A DNA stretch of 64,000 bases from Liquidambar formosana. Its lineage: Eukaryota; Streptophyta; Magnoliopsida; Saxifragales; Altingiaceae. A model generated the notes under the pieces. It was not told where the DNA came from. It did no database searches and was given only the letters and a program-made list of their open reading frames with translations. The stretch is taken from the NCBI GenBank assembly GCA_039720395.1, contig CM077833.1, positions 8,819,036 to 8,883,035 of the forward strand, given 5' to 3'. The first letter of the stretch is position 1, and each line of letters starts with the position of its first letter. Shown piece by piece: positions 46,677 to 58,664 of the stretch. Both the position numbers and the translations under genes were made by a program.

Positions 46677-49600
46677 TGTAAGGACCTATTTTCTTAATAA
46701 GGATTGTTACGGCTTAATATATGATTAGCATAGTTAATCTCTTGATTTGTTAGATGACCTCATGTATGAGTTATCTATGAGTATGATAATATGATGTTAT
46801 TTGTGATCTGATGTTTGTTTTTATGCATCAAGTGTTTTAAGTATGTGTTTGGCCTTATTTGCAGCATTGGGGCTAAGTTGCTGAAATTTGGCTAAGTGTT
46901 GTGGAAAAATGAATTTTCGTAAATCTTCGTTGTTTAAGATAATTTTTTACATTAATAGAAGTTTATAATAGTATAAGACTTTTGTGATTTTATGGGATTT
47001 TATTAGCATGTTTTGATTGAGTTTCTCATATGTTTGTTTTAGGAAAATCCATCGGAAAACAGATTTTGTACTAAAATTTGGAAATGAAATTTTGATATAT
47101 TGAGAATTTAATTTTTCTGATATTTTATTTTGATTCAGATGGGGGGGTTATTTGCTTATTTTTATTAAATAACTTAAAGTAGATTACTTAAATGTTTTTA
47201 ATGAATATAAGTGTTGGCTTAAATGGTTTTAACCCTATGATTTTGATGATAACAATGCATAATAAGATGTTTAAGGACTAATAAGCATTTAAATGATTAA
47301 TCTAGACAGGTATCAAAGCCATAAGATATTTCAAGAATCAAAAGATCATATTACAAAAGCAAACAAAGCAAAAAGATCATATGCAAACAAAGCTTTGGAT
47401 CCATCAATCATTCAAGAACATTCAAGCTTATCATAAGTCTATATGTGAGAAATTAAGGAGATTATTGTAAGATTAATTTCAATTATTACCCACATAAAGT
47501 TTAAAGGGCTTAGAACTATGCAAATTAAGTAAACATATAGGCCTAACTTGATTTACCTTGAACCTAGACTTAGTGTCAACTTTTTATCTGAAAATAGAGA
47601 CTTTCAGGTGGCTGAAACCATGTTTTAGTAGGCTGAAAATGATGTTTCAGCAAGCTGAAAAATATCCTCTCTGGATTTTTCAGACGGCTCTTTGAGCCAA
47701 CTGAAAAGACTTTAAGACGACTTAAATAGGAATTTAAGACGGCTGAAAGTCATGATACTTCACTTCCAAATTACATCCTCTCTGGATTTTTCATCAGCCT
47801 TATTCAGACGACTGAAAGAGGAGTTTCAAATGGCTGAAAGATGTTTTAGCCGGCTGAAACCCTCGGGCAGAGTCCTAACGGCTAGTTTTCTAACGGACCT
47901 TTGAAACATTAAATGCCCACCAAACTTCCTTTCCCGGCATTTATTGCTACAGAACGGCTATTTTGGACTCATTGTGTATAAATACAAGCTTTGAACTCAT
48001 TTATGAGCATTCATTGAGCTATAAACAAGAAAATCAATTACAAGCCCTAATTTCCTTTGTGAGCATTCATTGAAATCAATCAATAGCTGAGTGTGCTTTC
48101 AATTTTCTATGCATCTACTCTTTGAGAGAGCTTTCTTTGAGCACAAAATCAACTCCAAACATCTTGTATTAAAGGGTTGCGTGAACCCTCACTTGTAAGC
48201 ACTTGAGAAGTGTGTTTTTGGCCAAATATTGGTGAAAAACACTTTATTTGTAAAGATTTGCTATTCCACCTTGAAGGAGAGTGATAGTGGATTGATGAAT
48301 CCTCAAGCGAGCTCTTGAGGCGAGGACGTAGGCTGGAGGCCAAACCTCGTTAACATCGTTTGCATTCTCTTCCTCTTAATCTCTTTATTATTGCTCATTC
48401 TTATATTCATTCTTGTTTGCAATAATCTAATTTTGAGATTGCTATTAATTTTTAATTTGGCCTATAAACCTATTTACCCCCTCTAGGGTTATTTACTTGG
48501 GACAACAATAAGGCTGATGTCTGTGCTGATGAGGTGTGGCCTGACTGACTGTTAATTTTCAGCTGTCTGTGTATTTTAGATGTCTGAAACACATTTCAAA
48601 CGTCTGAAAGTGACATTTCAGACATCTGAAAGTTACATTAAGACGTTTGAAAATTCCAGAAAACGATGATTTCTAAGGTTTAGTTTCAGACGTCTGAAAC
48701 TAACTTCCAAATGTTTGAAACCTTCGACTGGCAGTTTTTATAAAAGGTTAAATGACGCATGTGCCCCTATCCTTATGTTTTAAAACCCCTTTCACTCGAC
48801 CCTTAGGCCTCATTTTCAGGCCTTCCAACTTAAGAGAGAGGGAGAGAGAGTGGAAGAGAGAGAGAAAGTACCGTGAGAGGTCGACGGTGACTTACCGAAG
48901 TATCAAAGATCCGATTCGACGCAGGCAAGCGTGGATCTTGCATTATTTGGCCTGATCTACATGTCTACGGCGGTAGTTTTGCATTTTCATCACTCATCAA
49001 TGAAGTAGGGGACATTTTCTCATTTTAAACCATAAACGCATAGGGGTTTGGATATAAATCATGTAGTTTTACATGTATTTAGTAGTTTTTGCATAAATAT
49101 CATGAATGGGGTATATATTTGTTAGGTTTTACAAATTGTGGGAAACCAAGGGTTGATTTACATAACCCCTTTGGTTAGATTATGGTTAATTATGAAACTT
49201 TTATATGTTTAAGGGTTTAAATAGGTTGGTTTTAAAACCTATTGGACTATTTTTGGGTGGTTGAAATATTGGGAGTCATTTTTATATACATGTTTTTGAA
49301 ACCAGTATTTTGAAAAATAGTTGGGAAATGATTACCATAATTTATGGAATTAATTCATATGGTTTTCAAAACATAAACTTATTATGTGGTTTTTTAAAAA
49401 TTTATATATAATTTTCTAGTTTATGTGGGAATTATGAAATTGATAAATGAACAGACAAGTGGTGATGATTTGGATGTGATAATAAGGGATACTTTCGGGT
49501 CCCAACAACTGTAGTGTTCCTGAAATGAGGTTACTTTCTGGATTAAGCAGATCTATAGTGTTTCCTCATAATGAGGTTACTTTCTAGGTCCAAGTAGGAT

Positions 49601-50457
49601 CTATAGTGTTTCCTCTTATTTCCGCACTGAGGGCCCTACATGACTTTGGGGAGGATTTATCAGTTTGAAATCAGTTTGAAAGACTAGTGTTATAGATTAC
49701 CAAATATGGCGGATAATGATTATTGGCTTATAAGGCCGTGATATGGAATTTGGAAAGAATAATGATGAATGGTAAATAACTTGAGTTATTTCTTACCTTT
49801 CTAAAAAAAGAAAAAAGGGGTGTTGGTATCAAATGATTTAAACTTCCACAGTTTATTTCATTATATCTGTATCAGTTTTATTTACTGAAAATTATATTAC
49901 AAACTAATTAATGGTTTTGCAGGACTCCTTGAAAAATAGATAAATTATGGTTTTTAAAACCTTGGGTTATTTTGAGAAATGTTTTCCTACTGAGCCTATA
50001 ACTCATACCCCCACAGTTTTCTTGCATGTCATATTTTTAAAGCAAAATTAGCTTAGTTTTGGGAGCACGTCAGCATGCTTGCATTCATGTAAAAAATATT
50101 AAGATAGGCTTTAAGCCTAGGCATGTATTAATTTTAATTTCATGGCCTATAATAATTAATTGAGTAGTGGATGCATATCTAAATGAGACCTATGTGAATA
50201 CGATACAGTCGATAGATTTCTTTATTTTTGGAATATTGTGTGGATGGCTAAAAATGCTTATAAATGTGTTTTCTACAGGTTTTATGACTAGTCGATAACT
50301 TGGTATGTCCTATTTACAAATATGACCATACCAGATTTTCTAAAAATATTTTCAAAAGAATTATTATTATTTTTTAATTATTAAACATCCACTAAACTTG
50401 GCTTTAAAAGTGGTTTTCTTACTACTTAACTAACGGCCCCTATTTTGGGTAATTACA
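46677..50457 (+). mobile_element. Solo LTR with ccttc duplication, itself interrupted
   Basis: Starts TGTAAGGACCTATTTTC and ends GGGTAATTACA. Flanks are ccttc at 46672-46676 and 50458-50462. It is parallel to the LTR at 31835-34457. Its own palindrome cluster is at about 48575-48725 (tttcaaacgtctgaaa, tttcagacatctgaaa, tttcagacgtctgaaa), upstream of a TATA-like tatgttttaaaacccc and a GA-rich leader. It is interrupted by the LTR 47212-48507, leaving about 2.5 kb of its own. Confidence 0.9.
47212..48507 (+). mobile_element. Solo LTR with ataag duplication, nested
   Basis: Starts TGTTGGCTTAAATGG and ends TTGGGACAACA, flanked by ataag (47207-47211 and 48508-48512). The host LTR reads through correctly when it is removed, as judged against the copy at 31835. 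It holds a cluster of TTTCAG/CTGAAA-type motifs (about 47600-47870) and TATAAATA at 47977-47984. Same family as 55763-57118. Confidence 0.9.
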
Positions 50458-51036
50458 CCTTCCAGCAAGACAAAAGCTTCACATCTGAAAGACGAAAAGA
50501 TTCACATCTAGTAAAAAGCTCCATTTCTGGTGAGATCCAGATGAAAAGCTTCAGATCTAACGAGATCCAAATGAAAAGCTTTAGATCCGACGACTCATAG
50601 TCATTAAAGAGCTTCGCTGGCAGTTGTGGGTAGTTACTGTGTAGGTGTGGACGAAGAGAGAGATTGAGAGAAAGCATCGTAATGGAAGGAGAGATTGTGA
50701 GTACGTTGCCAGTGAAAAGCTCCACATCCGGTGAAGCTGCTCTATATAGAGAAGATGGAAGAAGAGAGAGAGAGAGAGAGATAGAGGAAGATGAGATGGA
50801 GAGGGGAGGGAATAACAAAGATGGAAGAGTAGAGAGACAGAGATAGAGAGAGTGATGAAGTGGAAGATGAGAGATAAAGAGAGTAATAGAAAATAATAGA
50901 TAGAGAGAGAAAAAAAAAAGGAGAGTGGATCGGAAAAAAGCATGAGGGCTAAATTTTTTTAAAAAAATTGAGGGCACTTTGGTCTGTACACATAGGTGCT
51001 ATATAAGTGGTGTTGTACATAAGGTGCTGTATATAG

Positions 51037-54000
51037 TGTCACACCCCATTTTTGTCACCCCAATTAGAGATCATCATTTGATGCAGGTTTTCATTTCATT
51101 TTTAGGTCTAGTCGCATGCATTGAGATTTTATAGTACTAAAGATCATGTGTATGAATTTTGGATTGATTTAGAGGAAGTTTCAATAGTTAATAAGAGATT
51201 TTGTGACTTCAAGGGCATTTTTGTCTTTTAAGTTATCTTTTTTCTATTTGATCTTGAAATGGCCTCCAAGTTGTTTCTTTGAGTTCATATTGGTGCATGG
51301 AGTCTATTTATGCGTTCAATTTAATGAATTCATTGTTTAGAAGTAATTTAATTGGTTCATAATGGTTCAAGATGCCTATAAGACCCTCTTTCGGTTCTCT
51401 TCAGCTGGCTCAAGATTTCTTATCCAATTGTCCCTCATTAGATGGTAATTGAGCATAATTTTGTTCCAAAATATGTTTTATGAAGTTGAATTTTGTTTTG
51501 GAAAACATTTGGTTCAACATTGTGTGTAAACCCTAGCTTTGCAAAGGTTAAGCATAGCGGTTAACTGCTTTCATAAAACCTAACCATGCATCCATGGTTA
51601 AGGATTTTTGCCCTAACATGCTTAAAAACGTATTCCTTTTCAAAGCATAGTCATTTTGGCTTTTATTTCATCAAAATTAGACTTAATTTGGCCCCTCAAA
51701 CACTTTTGGAAAGTGAAGGAGCACAAAAAAAGAAGCTGAAGGAGAGGCCTCGGGTAACTGTCCAATTACCAAGGGTGCTTCGTCATTTTTTAGGGTTTCC
51801 TCACTTTTCTTCCCTTTTTGACCCTTTTTTCGACCTTTGCAAGTGTTTCCTTCCAAAGTTTAGGTAACTTTGAGTATCTTGAGCCCCAATAAGGTCTTCA
51901 ATAGCCCTTGGATCATTATTTAATGAATTAATTTTAACCATTGATTTATTAGGTTAGTTCCCTATAAATAGAACACTATATTCAACACATTGGGAGGCTT
52001 TTTGAGCACTTTAAACCTAGAGAGAGAGAACCACAATTTTTGCAAGTTGAGGAGGAGCAAGGAGAGGTTCCATAACCCTAATAAAGCAATAGGAGATGTT
52101 TATCAAAGGTAAGGAGAAGCTTTGCAAGAGGTAAACCTTTTACCTTTTAGAAATTAGGTTGCATTTGGTATGCTTGAATGGAATGGGAATGGAATGATTA
52201 GGGGAGTGGAATGGAAAAGAGAATGAAAGGAATGGTTATTCTCAATGGCCATTCCGTGGCCTTTGTTTGGTGCAATTGAGGGAAGGAATGGAAATATGTG
52301 GGTCCCTTTGGAGTGTGGCATTCAAGAGAATATAGAGAAGAGAGGGAAAAGGAGAAAAAAGAGAGATTGGTGGGTCCCATGGTCATTATTGCCATTCTTT
52401 AAGGGAAGGAATGAGTATTCCTTTGTGTTGAGAAAGGAATGTTCATTCTATCACACGAGGGAATAGATAGCTTGAGAAAATAAGTATTCCATTCCTTAGG
52501 CCTACCAAACATCCCACTTTTTTATCAACGGAATAACGATTTCATTCCATCCTCTATTCCCACCTAACAAACACAGCGTTAGGGTTTTTCTTTCAAGCAT
52601 GACGAGTTCTAGTTATTCCAGCAGTTTTGCATGTTAATCATATCCAATACATTGGTGTTATTCTATGTGTGATTTTATGACATTCATGAGTTGATATGTT
52701 TAATAATCCTTATTTATCTTGGGTTTTGAAAGCATTATTCTTTTTATCATATTAAGTTATGTATTTCACATATAGCATATCGGAGGTGATTATTTGTGAT
52801 TCTCATCATCATGGTTAGTATATCTATATATATATATATATATGATTTGAAGTAGAACCATGTTAGGTTTTGCATGCATATAGGTTGTTTTTTAGGGTTT
52901 TGGGGATATTATCCTTTTTAAGGATAATTATCATTTTTAATGAGTAGGGTTTTGCATGGGGGTATCCATGAGTGTGTTTAAGCACACAACCACTTCTAAC
53001 ACGATCTAGGGTATAGATTTTTCGTAGGATATAATGATAAATCTCTCATATGGAATACTTTTTACGTAAAATTATCTTAAGATAGTTTTACTTAAGAAAG
53101 CTCATTGTAAGAGCCTTTTTCATGTTTTTGCATAAAGTCTTCTCTTTTTTATTAATGTTTACTTTTGTTATCATATTTTGATTATTGCTTTTGCATGATT
53201 ATTAAGATAATTTTTAACCTTTTAGTGTTCTGTCCAAATTTGATTAATGTCATATAGTGATGATTTGAACACGTTTGAAGTTGATTTGGGTATGATAATT
53301 ATCCTATAGCATAAATAGGGTGATTATTTGATGTTTTGGTAATAATTTGGAGGAGATTTGCATATAGTAAGTTCAAGTATGGTGTATTTCTTTTAGTTTG
53401 TTCCCTTCTCTCTCTTGGGTTGTTTCATTCACACACACACAAAAAAAAAAAAAAAAAAAGGGTAATTCCTAAGATTCCTTTTTTTATAAACTTTCTATTT
53501 CTCTAAAGTTCTCTTTTTCTTTTATTATAAAATTTCCTTCTTTTTTTTTTTTCTTATTTCCTTTTTTTGGAAACTCTTTTCTTTAGGAAATTTCATTTTC
53601 TTAAAAATGAAAACTTAGGGTTGATGGTAGTTCTTTGTAAAGGAAATAACCCCTTCTCAATTTAACTACGTGGACTTTGATCCTTGCATGTTTGTGTGTA
53701 AGGTACGTAGGCACTAATTTGAGTTCAAATCCACCCTAAGATACTAAGTATCCTAGGTTTTTCTTTTTCTTTTATTCTTTTATTCATCTCTTGTGATTGA
53801 TAGTGGGTGTGGATGGCTTGTTGATTGATATATATATATATATATATGTTGTTTTGTGATAATTATTGTTGATTTATGTGTGATTAACACATTAATTTAG
53901 TCCAATTAAATTAAAAGACCAATTAGGGCGATGTGGGTGCCTATGGGTTTGACCCAGAACCTTCTCACATTGTAACTTAGCCCCTGAATCCAATTTTTGG

Positions 54001-54157
54001 TTTGAGACCTTTGCCTTTCCTTTTAAAATGGAGTCATGTGGTTTTTTTTTTTGTTTAAAATAAAAGTGTTTTTAGGGTTTTCCACGTTCCTTAAAAATGA
54101 AGTGGCGACTCCTTGTTTTTCTTATGAATATGTGTGAGCCGATTTCTAGGGTTCACA
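51037..54157 (+). mobile_element. Solo LTR of the 7435 family, tatag duplication
   Basis: Starts TGTCACACCCCATTTTTG and ends AGGGTTCACA. Flanks are tatag on both sides (51032-51036 and 54158-54162). TATAAATA is at 51963-51970; a remnant of the GC-rich block (ctcgggtaactgtcc) lies about 200 bp upstream. A 420-bp TIR element is inserted after the leader. Confidence 0.9.
52159..52578. mobile_element. Non-autonomous TIR element inside the LTR, ttagg flanks
   Basis: 420 bp flanked by ttagg (52154-52158 and 52579-52583). Its ends are imperfect inverted repeats: a 'catttggtatg' left and an inverted 'tgtttgttagg' right, 7 of 11 matching. The interior is built of ggaatgg/ccattcc motifs that fold on each other. 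Removing it restores an attagggttttt context. The superfamily is not certain. Confidence 0.65.
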
Positions 54158-54428
54158 TATAGCATTTCTCATAAATTTCGGAAACAACCATCCCTCTAGG
54201 GATTTAGTTAAGTCTATGAGTTGTGGACTTTAGAACTTTGTATGGCGCCTTAGATTTGGTTTGGGGTTCTCATTAATCTAGGTATTAATTTTTTTTTTCT
54301 TTTTTGGCTTACTACAAGAGTTAGAATTGTTGTGGGGCCTTGGGGGCTCTAGGAAGTTGCATACCCCCAATTCCCTTAGGGCCAACCCTGCTTTAATTTA
54401 TTACCCATAATTTGGGCCAGCAATAAAT

Positions 54429-54606
54429 GAAAATGGGTGCTATACGAACACCGTTCGTATAGCACCTTGTGCAGTACCCAACCCACATCTACAAAAAAGA
54501 GATCTATTAAATAAATTGAGGGAGTTTTGGTCCATACACAAAGTGTCACATAAGATGCTGTATTTTGGTATTACACATAAGGTATTGTACATAGCATTTC
54601 CCAATG
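54429..54606. repeat. Fragment related to the decayed element at 45927
   Basis: Shares 'gagggagttttggtcc...tacacataaggtattgtacatagcatttc' segments with the right end of the 45927 element. It begins with a perfect 14-bp inverted repeat (54436-54449 with 54453-54466, ggtgctatacgaac). Confidence 0.6.
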
Positions 54607-55762
54607 AAAATAGTGCATGAAAAGGGTGAGTGTCATATCATGCATTTGAAAAGAAAATTTAAAGGCACAAATACTCTCTATCTTTCTCTCCGTATCTTTC
54701 TATATTTCTCTCTCTGTCTCTCTCCGTCTCTGTCTTTCTCTCTCTCTCTATTAACTTAAACCTACCTTACGGTCTAAACCTAGTTCGAGTTTTTGAATCT
54801 CTTTCCAAATTCATCCTTACAAGATTAGAAATCTAGGCCATGAACATGTCTTCGGGTGGTGGATAGGTTGGTTGGATAACCCGTTTTTTTTTTTTTTTCT
54901 TTTTACATCTTTTTTTTTTTTTTAATAACTATAATGGTATTTGAAGCAAAACCCTTGACTAATCCATTGTCAAATGTAGTCTCTCATATCAAATGCAATT
55001 ACTAAACTCTTTTAAGCTATAGGGGTGGCTTATAATTAAAGGGATCAAACGATTTTGTCGGGTTTATAACACTTGAACTATGATTGCTAAAACATTTATC
55101 AAGATTCGGCTTGCCACTAAACTAACCTTTTGGGTTTAATTAGCTCAATAACTATAATAATTATCTTTTTAGTGTTGTTTATTAGGTACAAAGAAGTGAC
55201 ATCTAGCTAGCTTTCACATTAAATATGGCCTTATTCTCCATTTTAATTCTACCCATATGATGATTGATATTAAAAACTTGTTTAACAGGAAAAACTAGCA
55301 TGGTAGGCCTCTGTGTCCATGGTCTACTTTAACATGCATATTTAAGAAAGTTGGTCTAAATTTGCAAGCTAAGCTATGAACTATATATGAAGGAATTTTG
55401 TGAAAATTCTTTTGTAAACATTTCAAAATTGTCCATATGATCTATAAGCTAGACTTACAATCACTATAACTATTGTAATGTTCTATACTTATGGTTATTA
55501 GTCAATTTGCACCATATCTCATCGTAAAAACGAAATGTCATGCATGTTGCTTTTTTTTTTCCCTTTAATTTTTGTTCACTTTTAAGGTACTAAAAGTAGA
55601 AAAATTTACAATTGAAATTGAAGTCATCAAATTTTTTTTTCCAATTTCCCCATATTTTTCTTGGGTTGAAGTCACATTAGGCAAAGTAATGTATTTTTGG
55701 TCAACACTGTTAATTGGTAGTTAATTCAGCATAGTCTAAACTCAGTTCGAAGCTTTTCCCAT
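54607..55762. other. Unassigned intergenic sequence
   Basis: Has a TC-rich tract at about 54680-54750 and T runs at 54884 and 54910. No ORF, duplication or RNA gene recognised. Confidence 0.4.
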
Positions 55763-57118
55763 TGTTAGCCTCAAGATTTCATTCTATGAATATATTTTGA
55801 TTTTGATGATAACAAAGTATTAATGATTATGGACTAATGTTTATCATTTGAGTTGATCATTATAAGCTAGGTTATTCTATACTAAAATGTGCTATCATAA
55901 GAAGAAAGTTAAAGAGAACAAGAGAAGCAAAGAGCCTCAAGGAAGAGAAGATTCAAATCTCAAGAGCCTATTAGAAGAAGACTTGACGATATTGTAGGCT
56001 TAGGTATTTGGGTGAGAGTTAGGATTTTATGTAAATGGTTGAATGGTGAAAGCTCAATGATTTTAGACTATAGACTATAACCCCAAGAAATCTCAAACTT
56101 TTATTGGAAAATCATTTATGGACTTAGAGGTTTTTAGTTATCCAAGTTCAATTTCAGACGTCCAAAAGTTCACTTCAGACGTCCAAAATTTGAATTTAGA
56201 CGTCCATAAGTCTGGAACTTAAAAAAGCCCTTATAATTGCTATTAGGCACTTTCAGACAACCAAAAGATTTTCGAACGACCGAAATGTCACTTTCGGACG
56301 GCCAAATTTAATTTCAAACATCCAAGAAGTCTGAAATGCCTTTTACCTTAAAAATGTCCTCTGGAATTTTCAGATGTCTGAAAAGCACTTTCAAACATTC
56401 AAATCTATCGGGACAGAACATAATGGCTAGTTTTCTAAGCCCCAAAAACTTCTCAAACGGTTTTATTTTTTAATAGGCTCCTTCCCAACGGTCATAAACC
56501 ATTCCAACCTATATTTATAGTGTTCCAAGCACTTTGGGAGTATGGATTAACAAAAGGAAAATGATTTCATTCTTTATATCCATTATCAGGCCCTAGATCC
56601 ACATACTTGAGCTTTCATTATTCATATCATATTAGATTGAGCTTAATTATTCATTCACCCTATCAAGAGGGATTTGTTGTTGTACCACATTCATATCTAT
56701 CTTTGAGAGAGATTGAGAGTTGGGTATATCCCTTGTTGAGTAAAAGGGATTTGCTTGTTGTAAATGTTTGATTTACACCCGCAAGTAGATTGGGTTTGAT
56801 CTTTACCCACATGGAGATTGTGTAAAGGTTTGATCTACACCCGCAAGTAAATTGGGTTTGATATTCACCTGCAAGGAGATTGGTTAGTGGATTTGAAATC
56901 CTCAAGCAAAGTTCTTAAGGCGAGGACGTAGGAGGGAAAGCCGAACCTCGTTATATCTTGTGTTTAATTTCTCTAAATTTATTCTATTTATTTGCTTTCA
57001 TTAATTGTGTTATTTGAATCACTGTTTATATTTATTACATTTGCAAAAGTTTTTAAAGTTCCATATATTTTGCATCAACCCAATTCACCCCTCTCTAGGG
57101 TTGATTCTTGGGCCAACA
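55763..57118 (+). mobile_element. Solo LTR with cccat duplication
   Basis: Starts TGTTAGCCTCAAG and ends TTGGGCCAACA, flanked by cccat (55758-55762 and 57119-57123). It matches the LTR at 47212 in its start region (ttttgatgataac), its palindrome cluster (cttcagacgtccaaaa, ttcagatgtctgaaaa, about 56150-56400), the gacagaacataatggc segment and the ctctctagggttgattcttg end. A weak TATA lies at about 56510. Confidence 0.9.
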
Positions 57119-57660
57119 CCCATTAATCATCAAGGCTTGTGAGATCTAAAAGAATTAGACTAAGTTTAAGTTTATGCTTTCTTTTTTCTTTTTTTCCTTT
57201 GGACAAAGCTTTAACAAATGATGATGATGGTTACTCATCTTTTATTGTAACAATTTCACAGCCCAAAGGAACCACAACACTTTACAATTGCATCGTTCAT
57301 GCCTAGAACTACACTTCCTATCCACCAACAAGGAAGACAAATGGGGTCAATGAATCCATCCTTTCAATAGATCCACTCTTTAGCATGTTTTTTTTTTGGA
57401 TTAGGGTGCATATGGTAGTAATTGTACGACAAAGGAAGTAGGGGTTGAATAAAGGTGGTATTTTGTATTCGTGTGAATGGGGGATAAGTTTGCCATTGCA
57501 GGCTTAATGTCGACGATAAGAGTGTCACTAGAAATGGAGGTTTCCTTTCCTCTTAAGTGATGGAAATCCCCCTCCCCCCACCCCTCTATGTTGTTTGCTA
57601 TTTTATGTTTATGTTTTAATATTTTATAATTGGAGTAGTGATGGTGGCTTATTGGAAGGG
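57119..57660. other. Unassigned intergenic sequence
   Basis: A minus-strand ORF of 115 residues (57401-57748) overlaps the next TIR element and has no recognised domain. Nothing is supported as a gene. Confidence 0.35.
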
Positions 57661-58016
57661 ACAATATTTTCCCTCCACACCTGTGTAGAAGAGCTCCTCC
57701 TACCCAATGATGTGAAACATTATTTAATTGACACATGTCCAATGACACTTGCTTCTCACATGACCTTTCGAGGTCCTATTCTGATAAATGAAAAAGGAAA
57801 AACCAAAACAAAATAGAACAAGTTCGTCTCACATCCTATTAACAACTGACATCCCTTTTCGGTTAAAGACCGCAAGGAGGGAAGGGAGGGCTCCTACCCC
57901 AAATCTAACTGCTAAGCACTATCATCAAACTTTACACAACATAACATGTCAATTAAGAATGTATTACATCATTGGGTAGGAGGACCTCCTCCACACTATT
58001 GTGGAGAAAAGTATTT
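57661..58016. mobile_element. MITE-like element with ~55-bp inverted ends
   Basis: The left end (57661-57716) and the inverted right end (57961-58016) share ctcctacccaatgatgt and flanking text. The arms are imperfect, and no target duplication was identified. About 355 bp in total. Superfamily unknown. Confidence 0.55.
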
Positions 58017-58632
58017 TCTTTATTTATAGGGGTTTGGGTGGAGTTTGCTAGGATTAGTAACTAAGGTAACTTGTTTTGGAGGATAAGATGACAGAACTCT
58101 TTCTCCTAGCCTTCCTTACTTCTCTGTTGCTCCTTTATTCTCACTTCTGTGTTTACTTTTATTTCAAAGTGAAATTTTGACTAAAATGATAATTTGGTCC
58201 ATCAAAAACATATAATCTAAAAATGCCATGGATGCATCCCAATATCTGGCAATAATGTTTGCTTTTTCTTCAAATCAATTGTGAGTTGATTCATTCAAAA
58301 ACTAGATAACATTAAGCAAAGTGAACTCAACCAAATCTGTTCCCAAATATGAAGGGAGTGGTCTAAGCATAATAGAATTGGGTAATTGTCACCTCACATC
58401 TTTTGTATATTTATATTTGTAAAATGAGCCCCCCTCCCCCCCACCCTCCTGCGCGTCCTCTTTTTTTCCACTAGTGAGAGCGTGGGAGAAAATTCTACTT
58501 CTAATTGGATGAAGCACCATGGTTGCCCATTCTAATTATATCTTTGGGATTTTTGTGAGTACCATGTTCTTAAATGATAAGATATAGTTTTGCTACTTAA
58601 TTTACATGTTATAATATGAGGGAAATGCTTTA

Positions 58633-58664
<32 letters not shown>

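Larger units (their letters stand above)
45927..54172. mobile_element. Decayed element split by two solo LTRs
   Basis: The left edge agtgctataggaagcac and the inverted right edge aatgctatatacagcac resemble each other. The right edge is read across the junction of the solo LTR at 51037. The element's own sequence is 45927-46676, 50458-51036 and 54158-54172, about 1.3 kb. It includes repeated agatctgaaa/aaaagctt-type segments and GA-rich tracts at 50764-50850. A related fragment follows at 54429-54606. No duplication found, so the ends are tentative. Confidence 0.35.

Noticed and set aside
50453..50977. 174-residue minus-strand ORF
   Set aside because: Leu/Ser/Phe-rich translation of the reverse of a GA-rich tract; no domain and a simple-sequence origin.
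52198..52466. ORFs on both strands in the ggaatgg-rich segment
   Set aside because: They lie inside the 420-bp TIR element and reflect its simple sequence.
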